Shown here one piece after another: positions 36,196 through 45,800 of a DNA stretch of 58,071 nucleotides. Within the stretch, counting starts at the first letter, position 1. Each line of letters opens with the position of its first letter. The notes beneath the pieces were generated by a model that saw only the letters and a list, made by a program, of their open reading frames with translations, was not told where the DNA came from and did not search any database. The stretch is from an uncultured Verrucomicrobia subdivision 3 bacterium. GTDB lineage: Bacteria; Verrucomicrobiota; Verrucomicrobiia; Limisphaerales; UBA11358. A program made the position numbers and the translations under genes. The stretch lies in contig CAISYZ010000058.1 of the NCBI GenBank assembly GCA_903889895.1, forward strand, positions 1 to 58,071, written 5' to 3'.

Positions 36196-36963
36196 ATGTT
36201 GCTCCAAGACAAAGTGATTTTTCTCACCGGCGGCTCGACCGGCATCGGCTGGGACTGTGCGAAAGCCTACGCCGCCGAGGGCGCAAAAGTCGTGCTCGTC
36301 GCGCGTGGTAAAGACGCGGTGGCAAAAGCGGCGGCGGAATTGGGCGACAAACATCTGGGTTTTTCGTGCGACGTTTCCAGCGATGCCGAAGTGAAGGCCG
36401 CGATTGAAAAAACCCTGGCGCACTTTGGCAAACTCGACGCCGTCCACAACAACGCTGGCATCGGCACGCCGGCGAAGGCGATTCACGAAACCACCGATGC
36501 GGAATGGGACGCGCTGTTCAACATCAATTTAAAAAGTGTTTTGCACACGACGCGCCATGCGTTTACCGCATTGAAGGCGAGTCAGGGAACGATTCTCAAC
36601 ACGTCGTCGCTCGTCGGCGTCATTGGTCAGGAAATTCACGCCGCCTACACCGCAACGAAAGGCGGCATGAACACGCTGACCAAATCCATGGCTCTCGATT
36701 ACGCGAAGCATGGCATCCGCGTGAACGCCGTTTGTCCCGCCGGCACTTGGACACCGATGCTACGCAAATGGTGCGCCGAGCAGCCGAACCCGGCGTCTAT
36801 CGAGCGCTACCTTGATGAAATTCATCCGCTCGGCTACTGCCCGGAAGGCGATGCGATTGCCGACGCTTGTGTGTATTTGCTTTCCGACAAGGCGCGTTTT
36901 GTGACCGGACATATCATGCACGTCAGCGGCGGCGCGGAACTCGGCTACCGGCGGCCACTTTAA
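36196..36963 (+). CDS. Short-chain dehydrogenase/reductase (L-fucose or keto-deoxy-fuconate dehydrogenase-like)
   Basis: A 255-residue classical SDR with TGGSTGIG at residues 11-18, NNAG, catalytic Ser in LNTSSLVG and YxxxK in YTATKGG. An AGGA sequence lies upstream of the ATG. In known non-phosphorylative L-fucose pathways, SDRs perform both the first oxidation of L-fucose and, in the alternative branch, oxidation of 2-keto-3-deoxy-L-fuconate. With an aldolase present the first role seems more likely for one of the two SDRs here. Which does what is undetermined. Confidence 0.87.
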   Translation: MLLQDKVIFLTGGSTGIGWDCAKAYAAEGAKVVLVARGKDAVAKAAAELGDKHLGFSCDVSSDAEVKAAIEKTLAHFGKLDAVHNNAGIGTPAKAIHETTDAEWDALFNINLKSVLHTTRHAFTALKASQGTILNTSSLVGVIGQEIHAAYTATKGGMNTLTKSMALDYAKHGIRVNAVCPAGTWTPMLRKWCAEQPNPASIERYLDEIHPLGYCPEGDAIADACVYLLSDKARFVTGHIMHVSGGAELGYRRPL

Positions 36964-36984
36964 TTTCATGAAAAATCTCCGCTC

Positions 36985-37839
36985 ATGAGCCTGCCACTTT
37001 CCATCGTTGATGCGCACGTCCATTTTTGGAATCCGCAACGGTTGAATTATCCGTGGCTTGCGGGCTTGCCGGCGTTGAACCGCGCGTTCTTGCCGGAGGA
37101 ATATTCGACGGCCACAAAAAATGCCGGTGTCAGCAAAATGGTTTTCGTCGAGTGCGGCTGCGAACCGGCGCAAAACCGCGACGAGGTGAAATGGATTTCC
37201 GAACTCGCCATCCGCGAAAAAAGGTTGAAAGGAATCGTTGCCCACGCTTCGCTGGAATGGGGCATGGCGGCGCGCGAGGAACTTGCCGCGCTCGCCAAAT
37301 TTCCGCTGGTCAAAGGCGTGCGCCGGAATTTGCAGAGCGAAGCGGATGTGAATTTTTGTTTGCAGCCCGATTTCATGGCCGGTGTCCGCGCGCTGGCGGA
37401 ATTTGAGTTCAGCTTCGATCTGTGCATCGTTCACCTCCAATTGCCTGCGGTGATTGAACTGGTTCGCCGGTGTCCGGAAATTCTTTTCATCCTCGACCAT
37501 TGCGGCAAACCTGCTATCCGTGACGGCCAGCTTGATCCGTGGCGGCAACAAATTCGCGAACTGTCTGCGCTGCCAAACGTCGCGTGCAAAATTTCCGGCC
37601 TGCTCACCGAAGCGGATTGGGCGAACTGGCAGCCCGCCGATTTTCAGCCGTTCGTCCGGCACGCAATTGACTGCTTCGGCTTTGACCGCGTTTTGTTTGG
37701 CGGCGACTGGCCGGTGCTGACGCTGGCCGGTGATTTTTCACGCTGGCGGGCGGCGCTGGATTTCTGCCTGGCGGATGCGGACAAAAGTGATTTGAAAAAA
37801 CTGTTTCAAACCAACGCGGAAAAAATCTATCGTATCTGA
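36985..37839 (+). CDS. Amidohydrolase-2 family lactonase (probable L-fuconolactonase)
   Basis: A 284-residue TIM-barrel amidohydrolase of the COG3618 type. The HxH metal motif is in VDAHVHFW (residues 8-15), a barrel His is in ILDHCGKP, and the catalytic Asp in FGGDWPV. N-terminal WNPQRLNYPWL is typical of sugar lactonases of this group. It would hydrolyse L-fucono-lactone to L-fuconate after the dehydrogenase step. It lies 21 bp after an SDR and 5 bp before the aldolase gene. No signal peptide. Confidence 0.88.
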   Translation: MSLPLSIVDAHVHFWNPQRLNYPWLAGLPALNRAFLPEEYSTATKNAGVSKMVFVECGCEPAQNRDEVKWISELAIREKRLKGIVAHASLEWGMAAREELAALAKFPLVKGVRRNLQSEADVNFCLQPDFMAGVRALAEFEFSFDLCIVHLQLPAVIELVRRCPEILFILDHCGKPAIRDGQLDPWRQQIRELSALPNVACKISGLLTEADWANWQPADFQPFVRHAIDCFGFDRVLFGGDWPVLTLAGDFSRWRAALDFCLADADKSDLKKLFQTNAEKIYRI

Positions 37840-37844
37840 AACCT

Positions 37845-38864
37845 ATGGCGGCCATTGAAGGAATTTTTGTCCCGAACATCGTGCCTTACGACGCGCAAGG
37901 TCGCATCAACGAGGAGGAATTGCGCCGCATCATCCGCTGGCTCGTTGGCAAGGGCGTGACCGGTTTTTATCCGAACGGCAGCATGGGCGAATTCATCCGC
38001 TTGAGCTACGAGGAGCGCAAGCGCGTGCTGAAAATCGTCGTCGAGGAAGCGGCGGGCAAACCCATCCTCGCCGGCGCGGCGGAGCCGAACGTGGATCTGG
38101 TTTTGGAGATGTGCCGTTACTGCGCCGACCTTGGCTGCCGCGCGGTGTCCATCACCGGGCCGTATTATTACAAGCTTACGCAGGAAAGCATCGAGCAATA
38201 TTTTCGCGAAATCGCCGCGAAGTCGCCGATAGACATCGTCGTTTACAACATTCCCGTTTTCGCGAATGAAATTTCCATTCCGGTTTTGAAGCGGCTCGCG
38301 CTCGACTGCCCGCGCATCGTCGGCACGAAGGATACGAGTAAAGACATGTGTCGCTTTCAGCAGACCTTGCAGGAGATCAAACCGCACCGGCCGGATTTCT
38401 CGGTGCTCATCGGCTGGGAGGAATTGCTTTGCACAGCGATGTTCATGGGTGCGGACGGCGGCACGCTTTCCAGCGGCGGCGTGGCGCCGGAAGTGGTGAT
38501 GAAACTTTACAATGAAGCCCGCGCCGGCAAATGGGACGCCGCCAAGCAGACGCAGTTCAAACTGCTGGAACTATTTTCGCTCATGGTTGGCGCACCGAAT
38601 TTTCCCGAAGGCTTCCGGCAAGGCTACGAACTGCGCGGCTTCAAGGCAGGTCACGCGCGGTTTCCGCTTTCGGTTCACGAAGAAAAACTTGTCGCCGAGA
38701 TGCGTGGCAAGCTGGCGTGCGTGCTGGCGGATTGCGGCTTCGGAGAGGCGGCGAGCGAATGTCAGCGAGCCGAGTGTGCTGCGACGAAAGTTCCGCCGAA
38801 CCGCGTGGACATTGAAAACCTCGTGCGCGAGGTGATGGGAAAAATGCTGTCGCAGCAAAAATAA
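37845..38864 (+). CDS. DapA-family 2-keto-3-deoxy-acid aldolase with putative BMC encapsulation peptide
   Basis: A 339-residue protein. The class I aldolase barrel spans residues 1-300: Schiff-base Lys K162 in GTKDTSKDM, Tyr Y134 in VVYNIPVF, and the substrate loop GSMGEF. Expected reaction: 2-keto-3-deoxy-L-fuconate to pyruvate plus L-lactaldehyde. Family members are normally about 290-305 residues. This one has about 37 extra C-terminal residues: a polar linker, then the amphipathic helix VDIENLVREVMGKML (321-335). The hydrophobic spacing (I, L-V, V-M, M-L on one face) closely resembles BMC encapsulation peptides. A BMC shell gene follows 6 bp downstream. Encapsulation is an inference but the two signs support each other. 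Confidence 0.86.
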   Translation: MAAIEGIFVPNIVPYDAQGRINEEELRRIIRWLVGKGVTGFYPNGSMGEFIRLSYEERKRVLKIVVEEAAGKPILAGAAEPNVDLVLEMCRYCADLGCRAVSITGPYYYKLTQESIEQYFREIAAKSPIDIVVYNIPVFANEISIPVLKRLALDCPRIVGTKDTSKDMCRFQQTLQEIKPHRPDFSVLIGWEELLCTAMFMGADGGTLSSGGVAPEVVMKLYNEARAGKWDAAKQTQFKLLELFSLMVGAPNFPEGFRQGYELRGFKAGHARFPLSVHEEKLVAEMRGKLACVLADCGFGEAASECQRAECAATKVPPNRVDIENLVREVMGKMLSQQK

Positions 38865-38870
38865 TTTTAA

Positions 38871-39491
38871 ATGAGCGCGCTCGGTTTCATCGAAGTTCCG
38901 TTCTTGAGCGTCGCCGCCGTCGTGGCTGACGCGGCGGCGAAGGCGGCGCGCGTCCGGATTCTCGGTTTCGAGGCGACGGGCAACGAAAATATTTTGATTC
39001 GGCTCGGCGGCGGCATCGCCGATGTTGAGGCGGCGCTCGCCACGGCAGATGAGTTTGCCGCGCGTCTTGGCAGTTCCGCCGTGGTGCAGGCCATCGCGCG
39101 GCCGGCAGCGGGAATGAACGCGATGATTCATTTTCCGAATGCGCAAAATCCGCTCTACGGCGGACGCGACCAGTTTCTGCCGAACGATTTTCCTCAACCT
39201 GAAAATAAAATTATGAGCAACAAACAAGAAGCCCTGGGAATCCTCGAAACGCAAGGATTGACTGCCATACTCGAAGCGACGGATGCGATGCTGAAAGCCG
39301 CGAACGTCACGCTGGTCGGCAAGGAGAAAATCGGCGCGGCCTACGTCACCGTCATCGTGCGCGGCGACGTGGCGGCGGTGACGGCAGCAATCGACGCCGG
39401 CAGCAAGGCGATCGGGTCGCTCGGCAAGTTAATCGCCGCGCACGTCATCGCGCGGCCGCACGACGAGCTGGTGGCGCTGCTGCCGAAGTGA
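38871..39491 (+). CDS. Tandem-domain bacterial microcompartment shell protein (BMC-T-like)
   Basis: A 206-residue protein with two BMC domains in one frame. Domain 1 (residues 2-90; [25 protein letters not shown]) is divergent. Domain 2 (residues 117-206) is near-canonical: [45 protein letters not shown]. The linker is about 25 residues. Tandem-domain BMC proteins form pseudohexameric trimers in shells. An internal ATG at 39213 begins domain 2 exactly (MSNKQEA), so a separate single-domain product is also possible, although no Shine-Dalgarno precedes it. It is last in the fucose operon, 6 bp after the aldolase. No pentameric vertex protein is in the window, so the full shell would need genes elsewhere. 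Confidence 0.88.
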   Translation: MSALGFIEVPFLSVAAVVADAAAKAARVRILGFEATGNENILIRLGGGIADVEAALATADEFAARLGSSAVVQAIARPAAGMNAMIHFPNAQNPLYGGRDQFLPNDFPQPENKIMSNKQEALGILETQGLTAILEATDAMLKAANVTLVGKEKIGAAYVTVIVRGDVAAVTAAIDAGSKAIGSLGKLIAAHVIARPHDELVALLPK

Positions 39492-39784
39492 GGCCGACTT
39501 GGACTGCAAGGTTGCCGAAGACTTCGGCGCCAAAAAATTTCCCGGCGGCTGGTCAGCTTGGTTGCGGCATTTATATCTGCCGGTCGCATCTGGTGCGTTT
39601 GATACCCGAGCATCCAAATCGAGTAAAGGTGTGACGGACGAACAATACGTCTTTTTGAATGGTTTGGGGAATTCTGCCAAACCTCTGGCATGGCGAAGTC
39701 CTGCCATATTTGGCTGCAAGCAAATAACTACCCGTTTGGGTAGCTGCAAATTTGCCGGTTTGAAGATAATATTCATTCCTAACC
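39492..39784. other. Intergenic region after the fucose/BMC operon
   Basis: No convincing gene. A perfect GCCGAAG-A-CTTCGGC stem-loop at 39514-39528 may end the operon, though no T-run follows. Two further inverted repeats occur: TGCCA (39675) with TGGCA (39686), and GCCA (39703) with TGGC (39711). The xylan-regulon palindrome begins at 39728. Confidence 0.5.
39728..39772 (+). promoter_or_regulatory. Xylan-regulon palindrome (site 1) with -10 element
   Basis: CTACCC-GTTT-GGGTAG (39728-39743) is a perfect 6-bp inverted repeat. TAATAT at 39767-39772 begins 23 bp after it and fits a -10 hexamer; the -35 position immediately follows the palindrome (CTGCAA, weak). This is the arrangement of an activator abutting RNA polymerase. 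The ATG at 39785 follows 42 bp after the palindrome. Confidence 0.7.
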
Positions 39785-40255
39785 ATGCTTACACAAGCCG
39801 ACAAGTCTTTTGGGGCTGAAGTGGCGTCCGTTATCACGGCCGGTTTGGGGTTTTCATTTGCCAAAAGGTGCTGGTTTATGCTGGCAATTTTTCCCGTTAC
39901 GGCGTTTTTGGTTTGCGGCTGCCACAAAAAGAACGCGGGAGTTTCCACCCCGCCGGCAACAGCCGATGCGACGGTCAACGCGGTCAATCATGAGCCATCG
40001 ACGGCGGCAGCGAGTTTCGTCCCCACCGGCCCAGTCAGAGCGGTTCTGCCCACTTCCGCCGTATTGCAAGACCCCAGCGTGCGCGCCAATTTGAAAGCGC
40101 TTAATGCGCGGCTACATCAATACCTTGCCGAAGTCCACGAGATGCCGAGAAGTTTTGATACCTTTGCCGCCGCAACGCAGATCGAAGTTCCGATGCCACC
40201 GGCTGGGATGCGTTATGTTATTTACAACGCTTCCGTAACTTTAGGCCCCCAATGA
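39785..40255 (+). CDS. Small predicted lipoprotein of unknown function
   Basis: A 156-residue protein as drawn from ATG 39785, the first start after the predicted promoter. An ATG at 39878 is preceded by AAGGTG 7 bp upstream and would give 125 residues starting [15 protein letters not shown], a more normal lipoprotein signal; either is possible. The lipobox-like VCGC is followed by a low-complexity Ala/Thr/Val linker and a C-terminal segment (residues 90-156) with [21 protein letters not shown] and [13 protein letters not shown]. The latter looks like a small helper that often precedes pseudopilins in Verrucomicrobiota. The stop overlaps the pseudopilin start by 4 bp (ATGA). Confidence 0.62.
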   Translation: MLTQADKSFGAEVASVITAGLGFSFAKRCWFMLAIFPVTAFLVCGCHKKNAGVSTPPATADATVNAVNHEPSTAAASFVPTGPVRAVLPTSAVLQDPSVRANLKALNARLHQYLAEVHEMPRSFDTFAAATQIEVPMPPAGMRYVIYNASVTLGPQ

Positions 40256-41133
40256 AACGCATGACTTTTCACAATCAGGCGGACAAGAAAGGCGGCACGG
40301 CATTCACGCTGATTGAACTGCTGGTGGTGATTGCCATCATTGCTATTCTGGCAGCGATGCTTTTACCGGCTTTAAGCAAGGCCAAGGCGACGGCCCAGCG
40401 GATAAAATGCACGAATGGCATGCGCCAAATTGGTCTGGGCTTCGTAATGTTTGCCTCGGATCACAATGATCGTTATCCGCCGGCTTGTGTGGATCAAGAT
40501 GACACCGACCAGCTCACTTGGGATAGTTGGATCAACAGTTATATCGGAGGCCATGCGCCACAATCGGCGTTGCAGGGTGCCGCCACGCCGCCACAGTATT
40601 GTCTGCCGGTGCTGTTGTGTCCGGCCGATACGATTCAAGCGACGGTTTCGTGGGCCAACTATGCGTCGAGACGCACTTATTGCATGGTTTCTTATGGGCC
40701 GAATTGGGGGGATGGCTGGTGGATTGATGCCTCGCAAGGCTATAAATTTCCAAGTCCAAATCCCAGATTCGGCGTCGGGATTTCCTGGCTCGGGACTTTG
40801 GACTGGGATGCTCCCGGGTGCAAGACCACTGAAGTCAAAGACACTTCCGGCTCCATCATGCTGGTCGAGCAACCCGGCCAACAAAACCTTTGCGGACAAG
40901 CCTGGCCCAGTTTCAGCGTCGCGCCGGTGGGAACCGGTAATGCGCTTTGCCAGACGGATACCCAGAGAAATGTCAATGGCAACTACGGCAGCAGCGCTTA
41001 TGGCTATCACAACGGGCGTTTCAACTACTTGTTTTATGACAATCATGTGGCCACGCTCAAGCTACAGGACACCATCGGCACCGGCACATTAACCTCGCCC
41101 TTGGGAATGTGGACTCTCGCCCCGGGCGATTAA
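40252..41133 (+). CDS. Pseudopilin-like protein with prepilin N-terminal methylation domain
   Basis: A 293-residue protein. The motif [20 protein letters not shown] starts at residue 16, but the residue before Phe is Ala rather than Gly, so cleavage efficiency is uncertain. [17 protein letters not shown] and [19 protein letters not shown] follow, as in the DUF1559-like group. The C-terminal half has DNHVATLKL near the end, the counterpart of the H-X9-DG region. Translationally coupled to the lipoprotein and 39 bp before the GH39 gene. It is the second such protein embedded in a polysaccharide locus here. Confidence 0.85.
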   Translation: MKRMTFHNQADKKGGTAFTLIELLVVIAIIAILAAMLLPALSKAKATAQRIKCTNGMRQIGLGFVMFASDHNDRYPPACVDQDDTDQLTWDSWINSYIGGHAPQSALQGAATPPQYCLPVLLCPADTIQATVSWANYASRRTYCMVSYGPNWGDGWWIDASQGYKFPSPNPRFGVGISWLGTLDWDAPGCKTTEVKDTSGSIMLVEQPGQQNLCGQAWPSFSVAPVGTGNALCQTDTQRNVNGNYGSSAYGYHNGRFNYLFYDNHVATLKLQDTIGTGTLTSPLGMWTLAPGD

Positions 41134-41172
41134 ATTTCAAGCAACCTTCAAACAAGGATTCCACTGCCAACC

Positions 41173-42786
41173 ATGTTGCCCTCCCGCAGTCATGCCGTCT
41201 GGCTGGCGACAGCGGTTCTGCTGGCCAGTCAATCGCTCCTAACGGCACAAACGGATTCCAGCCGGCTGATTGCCGGCGATTGGAATTCCATAGCCGGCCC
41301 CACCACGCAACTCTTTCACGAATGTATCGGCGCGGGCCGCGCCAATGAAGGCTTGCGCGCCGACTGGCAGCGGCAGCTCGCGCTTTGCCAACAGGAAATC
41401 GGCTTCAAACAAATCCGCTTTCACGGCCTGCTTTGTGACGACATGGGCGTCTATGCGGAGAGCCGGAACGGCCAGCCGCGCCACAACTGGCAATACATCG
41501 ACCAGCTTTACGATGCTCTGCTGGCGATGAAAATTCGTCCGTTTGTTGAATTGAGCTTCACGCCGTCTGCGCTTGCCAGCGGATCGAAGAAAATTTTCTG
41601 GTGGCAGGCCAATGTCACGCCACCCAAGTCCTTTGAGAAATGGGATGGCCTCATCCGCGATCTCACCGCGCATTGGACCGAACGCTACGGCGCTGAGGAA
41701 GTGGCGAAATGGAACTTTGAAATCTGGAACGAGCCGAATTATCCCGGCTTCTGGGGGCCGCATAACCCGCAGCGCGCCCGCGAAGAATACTTTGAACTCT
41801 ACGCCCACACTGCTACCGCCGTGAAAAGCGTAGATGCAAGTTATAAAGTCGGCGGACCGTCCGGTGCCGGGCCGGAATGGGTGAAATCCTTTCTCGATTT
41901 CTGCATCACCAGCAACGCACCACTGGATTTCATCAGTTACCACGGCTACGGCCTGGGCGGCGGTGCCAGCGGACTTGACGCCGACGGCAATTCATTTTTG
42001 TATCTGAGCCCAGACCTGCTCGCGCCCGCGCACAACGCCGTGAGCCAGCGCGCCGTCATTGACGCCAGCACCAAACCGAACCTGCCGATTCACGTCACCG
42101 AATGGAGCACGTCCTATTCGCCTCGCGATCCGGTGCATGACGCGTATTTTTCCGCGCCGTATATTTTGGAGCAGTTCAAAAATACGCAACAAGGCGTCGC
42201 CTCGTTTTCGTATTGGGTTTTCACGGACATTTTTGAGGAGAACGGCCCGCCACTCACACCGTTTCACGGCGGCTTCGGGCTGCTGAATTTTTCCGGCATC
42301 AAAAAGCCGGCCTACTTTGCATTTCAATTTTTGAACCGGCTCGGAAAAACCGAATTAAAAAATGCCGACGCGCATTCGTGGATTTGCCGCGACGAAAACG
42401 GCGGCGCGCAAATTTTGATGTGGGATTTGACACATCCGACCGACGGAAAGATTGCGAATCAGGTTTATTTTCGCCAGCCGCATCCGGCCGCCGAAAAAGG
42501 TCAGGCCAAAGTCATGCTGACAGGTGTGCCGCCGGGAAATTATATTTTAAAAACGTGGCACGTTGGCTACCACCACAACGACGCCTTCACTGCCTATCTG
42601 GAAATGGGCGCTCCAGCGCAGCTCACCCGCGCGCAGGAAAAAGCATTGCGGAACGCCAGCACCGGCGAGCCGGATTCCGTGCAGCCCGTGGTTGTCACCG
42701 GCAGCATGACATTTGAGTCCAGTTTGGCGTTGCATGAAAACGATGTGGTGCTGATGGATTTGGTGCACGCAGGAGATGGGAAATGA
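41173..42786 (+). CDS. Secreted GH39 beta-xylosidase-like glycosidase
   Basis: A 537-residue protein with signal peptide (AVWLATAVLLASQSLLTAQ). The GH39 barrel covers residues 40-400. Acid/base E187 is in FEIWNEPNYPGFW and nucleophile E310 in HVTEWSTSY. FRIGFKQIRFHG-like N-terminal sequence (IGFKQIRFHGLLCDD) and FSYWVFTDIFEE fit characterised beta-xylosidases of the family. A C-terminal beta domain covers 410-537. It releases xylose from the non-reducing end of xylo-oligosaccharides. It is the third gene of the unit behind palindrome site 1. Confidence 0.9.
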   Translation: MLPSRSHAVWLATAVLLASQSLLTAQTDSSRLIAGDWNSIAGPTTQLFHECIGAGRANEGLRADWQRQLALCQQEIGFKQIRFHGLLCDDMGVYAESRNGQPRHNWQYIDQLYDALLAMKIRPFVELSFTPSALASGSKKIFWWQANVTPPKSFEKWDGLIRDLTAHWTERYGAEEVAKWNFEIWNEPNYPGFWGPHNPQRAREEYFELYAHTATAVKSVDASYKVGGPSGAGPEWVKSFLDFCITSNAPLDFISYHGYGLGGGASGLDADGNSFLYLSPDLLAPAHNAVSQRAVIDASTKPNLPIHVTEWSTSYSPRDPVHDAYFSAPYILEQFKNTQQGVASFSYWVFTDIFEENGPPLTPFHGGFGLLNFSGIKKPAYFAFQFLNRLGKTELKNADAHSWICRDENGGAQILMWDLTHPTDGKIANQVYFRQPHPAAEKGQAKVMLTGVPPGNYILKTWHVGYHHNDAFTAYLEMGAPAQLTRAQEKALRNASTGEPDSVQPVVVTGSMTFESSLALHENDVVLMDLVHAGDGK

Positions 42787-42795
42787 CGCCGAAAA

Positions 42796-42840
42796 CTACC
42801 CGATTGGGTGTTTGAAATGACGGGCCAACCGGCTGATATT
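42796..42840 (+). promoter_or_regulatory. Xylan-regulon palindrome (site 2) with -10 element
   Basis: CTACCC-GATT-GGGTGT (42796-42811); the left arm is perfect and the right arm has two changes. GATATT at 42835-42840 begins 23 bp downstream, the same spacing as at site 1. The GH30 ATG is 38 bp after the palindrome. Confidence 0.62.
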
Positions 42841-42849
42841 AGCTGATAC

Positions 42850-45800
42850 ATGTGCCGCTTTCTGAAAACTTTAATTTTCCTGCTGCCGGTATTGTGGCTG
42901 GAATTAATTGCGGGGGCACAGACCATCACCAATGTGATCGACGCGTTCAACACCAATTCTTACTTGAACGGCTCCATCACCAACAAGTGGTCAAACTGGT
43001 TCGGCAGCGCGTTCCAATCGCTGTCGTTCGACCCGACGAGTGATGCGAATACAAACCCGGCTTCCGGCTCGCTGAAAATCGTCTGCAATTTTCCCGCGAA
43101 CAACCAGTTCACGGTCTGGAACGGCATCACCGGCATCAGTCCGGCATTAAGTGGAATTATTTACACCAATTTACAATGTGACGTTCGCTTCGCCGCCGGT
43201 TCGGCCACGAACACCAGCGGCAACAACTACGGCAACCTTCAGTTTGGCATGGGCACACCGAGCTATGGACAAGACTATTTCAACAGCGGCTTCACCATCG
43301 CCACCGGCAACACCAACTGGGTGCATGTCAGCATTCCTTTGAGCGGCACGGACACCAACATCAGCACCTATGGGATTGGCAATATTTTCATCCACATCTG
43401 GAGCGGCTCAACGCTCACCGGCCCGAGCACCTTGTGGGTGGACAATATCCAGTTCGTCGGCATGGCCACCAACAGCGGCACGGTGACGATCAATTACACC
43501 AACACGCAGCAACGCATTGACGGCTTCGGCGCGTCATCCGCTTGGATGGGCAGTGCGCTTTCCAGCTCAGATGCCGATCTGTTGTTTTCCACCAACACCG
43601 GCGCGGGGCTTTCGTTTTTACGAACGCGGATCGCGCCCGGCGGTGTGATTGATGACGCGGAAGGCACCATCGCCCAAGAGGCTTCAGCGCGCGGCGCACG
43701 GGTTTGGAGCACGCCGTGGACGCCGCCGGCGGCCTTGAAAATCGCCAACAGTTGGGGCACCAACGCGCCGCTGAATGGCGGCTGGTTCTCCAACACCGTG
43801 GCGAACTGCCAGACTTATGCCGCCGATCTGGCCAACTATGTGGGCATCATGAAAAACACCTACGGCGTCAGTCTTTATGCGGTGTCTGTCCAAAACGAAC
43901 CGACTGAATTCGTCAACTATGAATCTTGCGAGTGGACGTCACAGGCAATCCATGATTTTGTGACTAATCTCAATAATGCATTGATCGCGAGCAATTTTAC
44001 CACGACCAAAATCATGCTGCCAGAGCACGATGGTTGGAGCTTTGACTTGGCCACCAACACGATGAACGACACCACGACCTCGAACCTGGTGGGCATTCTC
44101 GCGGGCCATAACTACGGTTATGCGCCCTACCCGGTCACGCAATTCGGCACGCCCTGCCCCAAGCCGCTGTGGGAGACGGAACATTATCTCGGCACTGATG
44201 ACAGCATCACCAACGGACTGCAGCTCGCGCAGGAAATCCATACCTTCATGGCGGTGGTGCAGGCCAACGCCTATCATTACTGGTGGCTCACGGGCAGCGG
44301 CACCGGCTCCATTGCCGGCAACACCGCCAATCCGGCCAAGCGGCTTTTTGTCATGGGCAATTACAGCCGCTTTGTCCGCCCTAATTTTTATCGGGTCGGT
44401 GCGACAAATAATTCCACCGCACTCATTACCGCCTACAAAGATTCCGCCTCCAGCAACTTTGTCATCGTCGCCGCCAACCCGACGGCCATCGCGGTGAACC
44501 AGACTTTTGCGCTGACCAATTTCCCCGCCACCAGCACGCTCACGCAATGGGTCACTTCAGCCTCGTTGTCGCTGTCCAACCAAGGGCCGGTCAGCGTGAC
44601 CAACGACGTTTTTGTTTATACGCTGCCGGCGTGGACCGTAGTCAGCTTTATTTATACCCAGCCGATGGCCCCGACCATCGCGCAACAACCGACGAACCAG
44701 TCGGGCGTAATCGGCGGCAGCGCCACCTTCAGCGTCATCGCCAATGGCGGCACACCGCTGTTTTACCAATGGCTCTTCAACGGCACCAACAGTCTGCCCG
44801 GCGCGACCAACGCCAGTCTGCTTCTTACCGGACTAACCTTGACCAACGCGGGGAATTATTCCGTCGTCGTCACCAACTACCTCGGCAGCGTCACCAGCGG
44901 CGTCGCCGGTTTGAGCGTAGCCACCGCCATCGCGTGGGGCACGTCAACCACCATTTCAACCAATGGCTCTGACGTGACCACCAACGGCACCTTGCTTTAC
45001 GCCTATAATAACTCCGGCAGCTCCGCCTCGGTCAACGGCGTGACTTTTGTCGGTGTGAACAGCGCCTCCGCTTGGGGCACTGGCGTGGTGCTGGGGGGAT
45101 TCAACGCCACGGCCACCTCAGCTTATGTTGGCGGCTCAAGCACGCCTTGGAACTACCTGCCGGCCGGCTACAAGACCATCCTGCAAGGCGGGGCTTATAA
45201 TGGCGGTGGTAATGCAACCGTGACACTGACCAACCTCACCACTGGCCACCAATATTTTGTTCAAGTCTGGGTGAATGACAGCCGCTCGGGCGGCACGACC
45301 ACCCGGACAGAAACACTCACCAGCACTGGCGGCAACACGGTGACACTGGCCTACAACAGCACCCTCGCCCAAGGTGGTGTTGGGCAATATTCCATCGGGA
45401 ATTTTACAGCGACAGCAACGTCACAGACTTTCACGATGAACAGCAGCGCCTCAACCCAGCTTAATGCTCTGCAAGTCCTCGATGTGACGCCCATATCCGT
45501 CATCGCCAGCATCCAGCCAGCCGCTACTAACATAGTTTACGGCAATATCATCCTGCTTACCGCCAGTGTGACCGGCACCGCGCCGTTGTCTTTCAAGTGG
45601 TATGACAACAATACAAACGCAATCGCCTGGGGCACAAACACTACCCTCATCCTGACCAATCCTGCCGTAGCCGCCAGCGGCAACTACACTTTGGTGGTGA
45701 CCAACATCATCAGCTCAGCCACCAACTTTGCAGTCGTGACCATCACCAAAGCGCCACTGGCCGTGTCGGCGAATAACACCAACCGTCCGTATGGACTCGC

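Noticed and set aside
24666..39491. Classical phosphorylative fucose pathway (fucI/fucK/fucA)
   Set aside because: No isomerase, sugar kinase or class II phosphate aldolase is encoded in the operon. The enzyme set matches the lactone/keto-deoxy-acid route instead.
39499..39819. A 106-codon frame after the BMC gene
   Set aside because: It crosses the predicted regulon palindrome and promoter and has no recognisable protein features.
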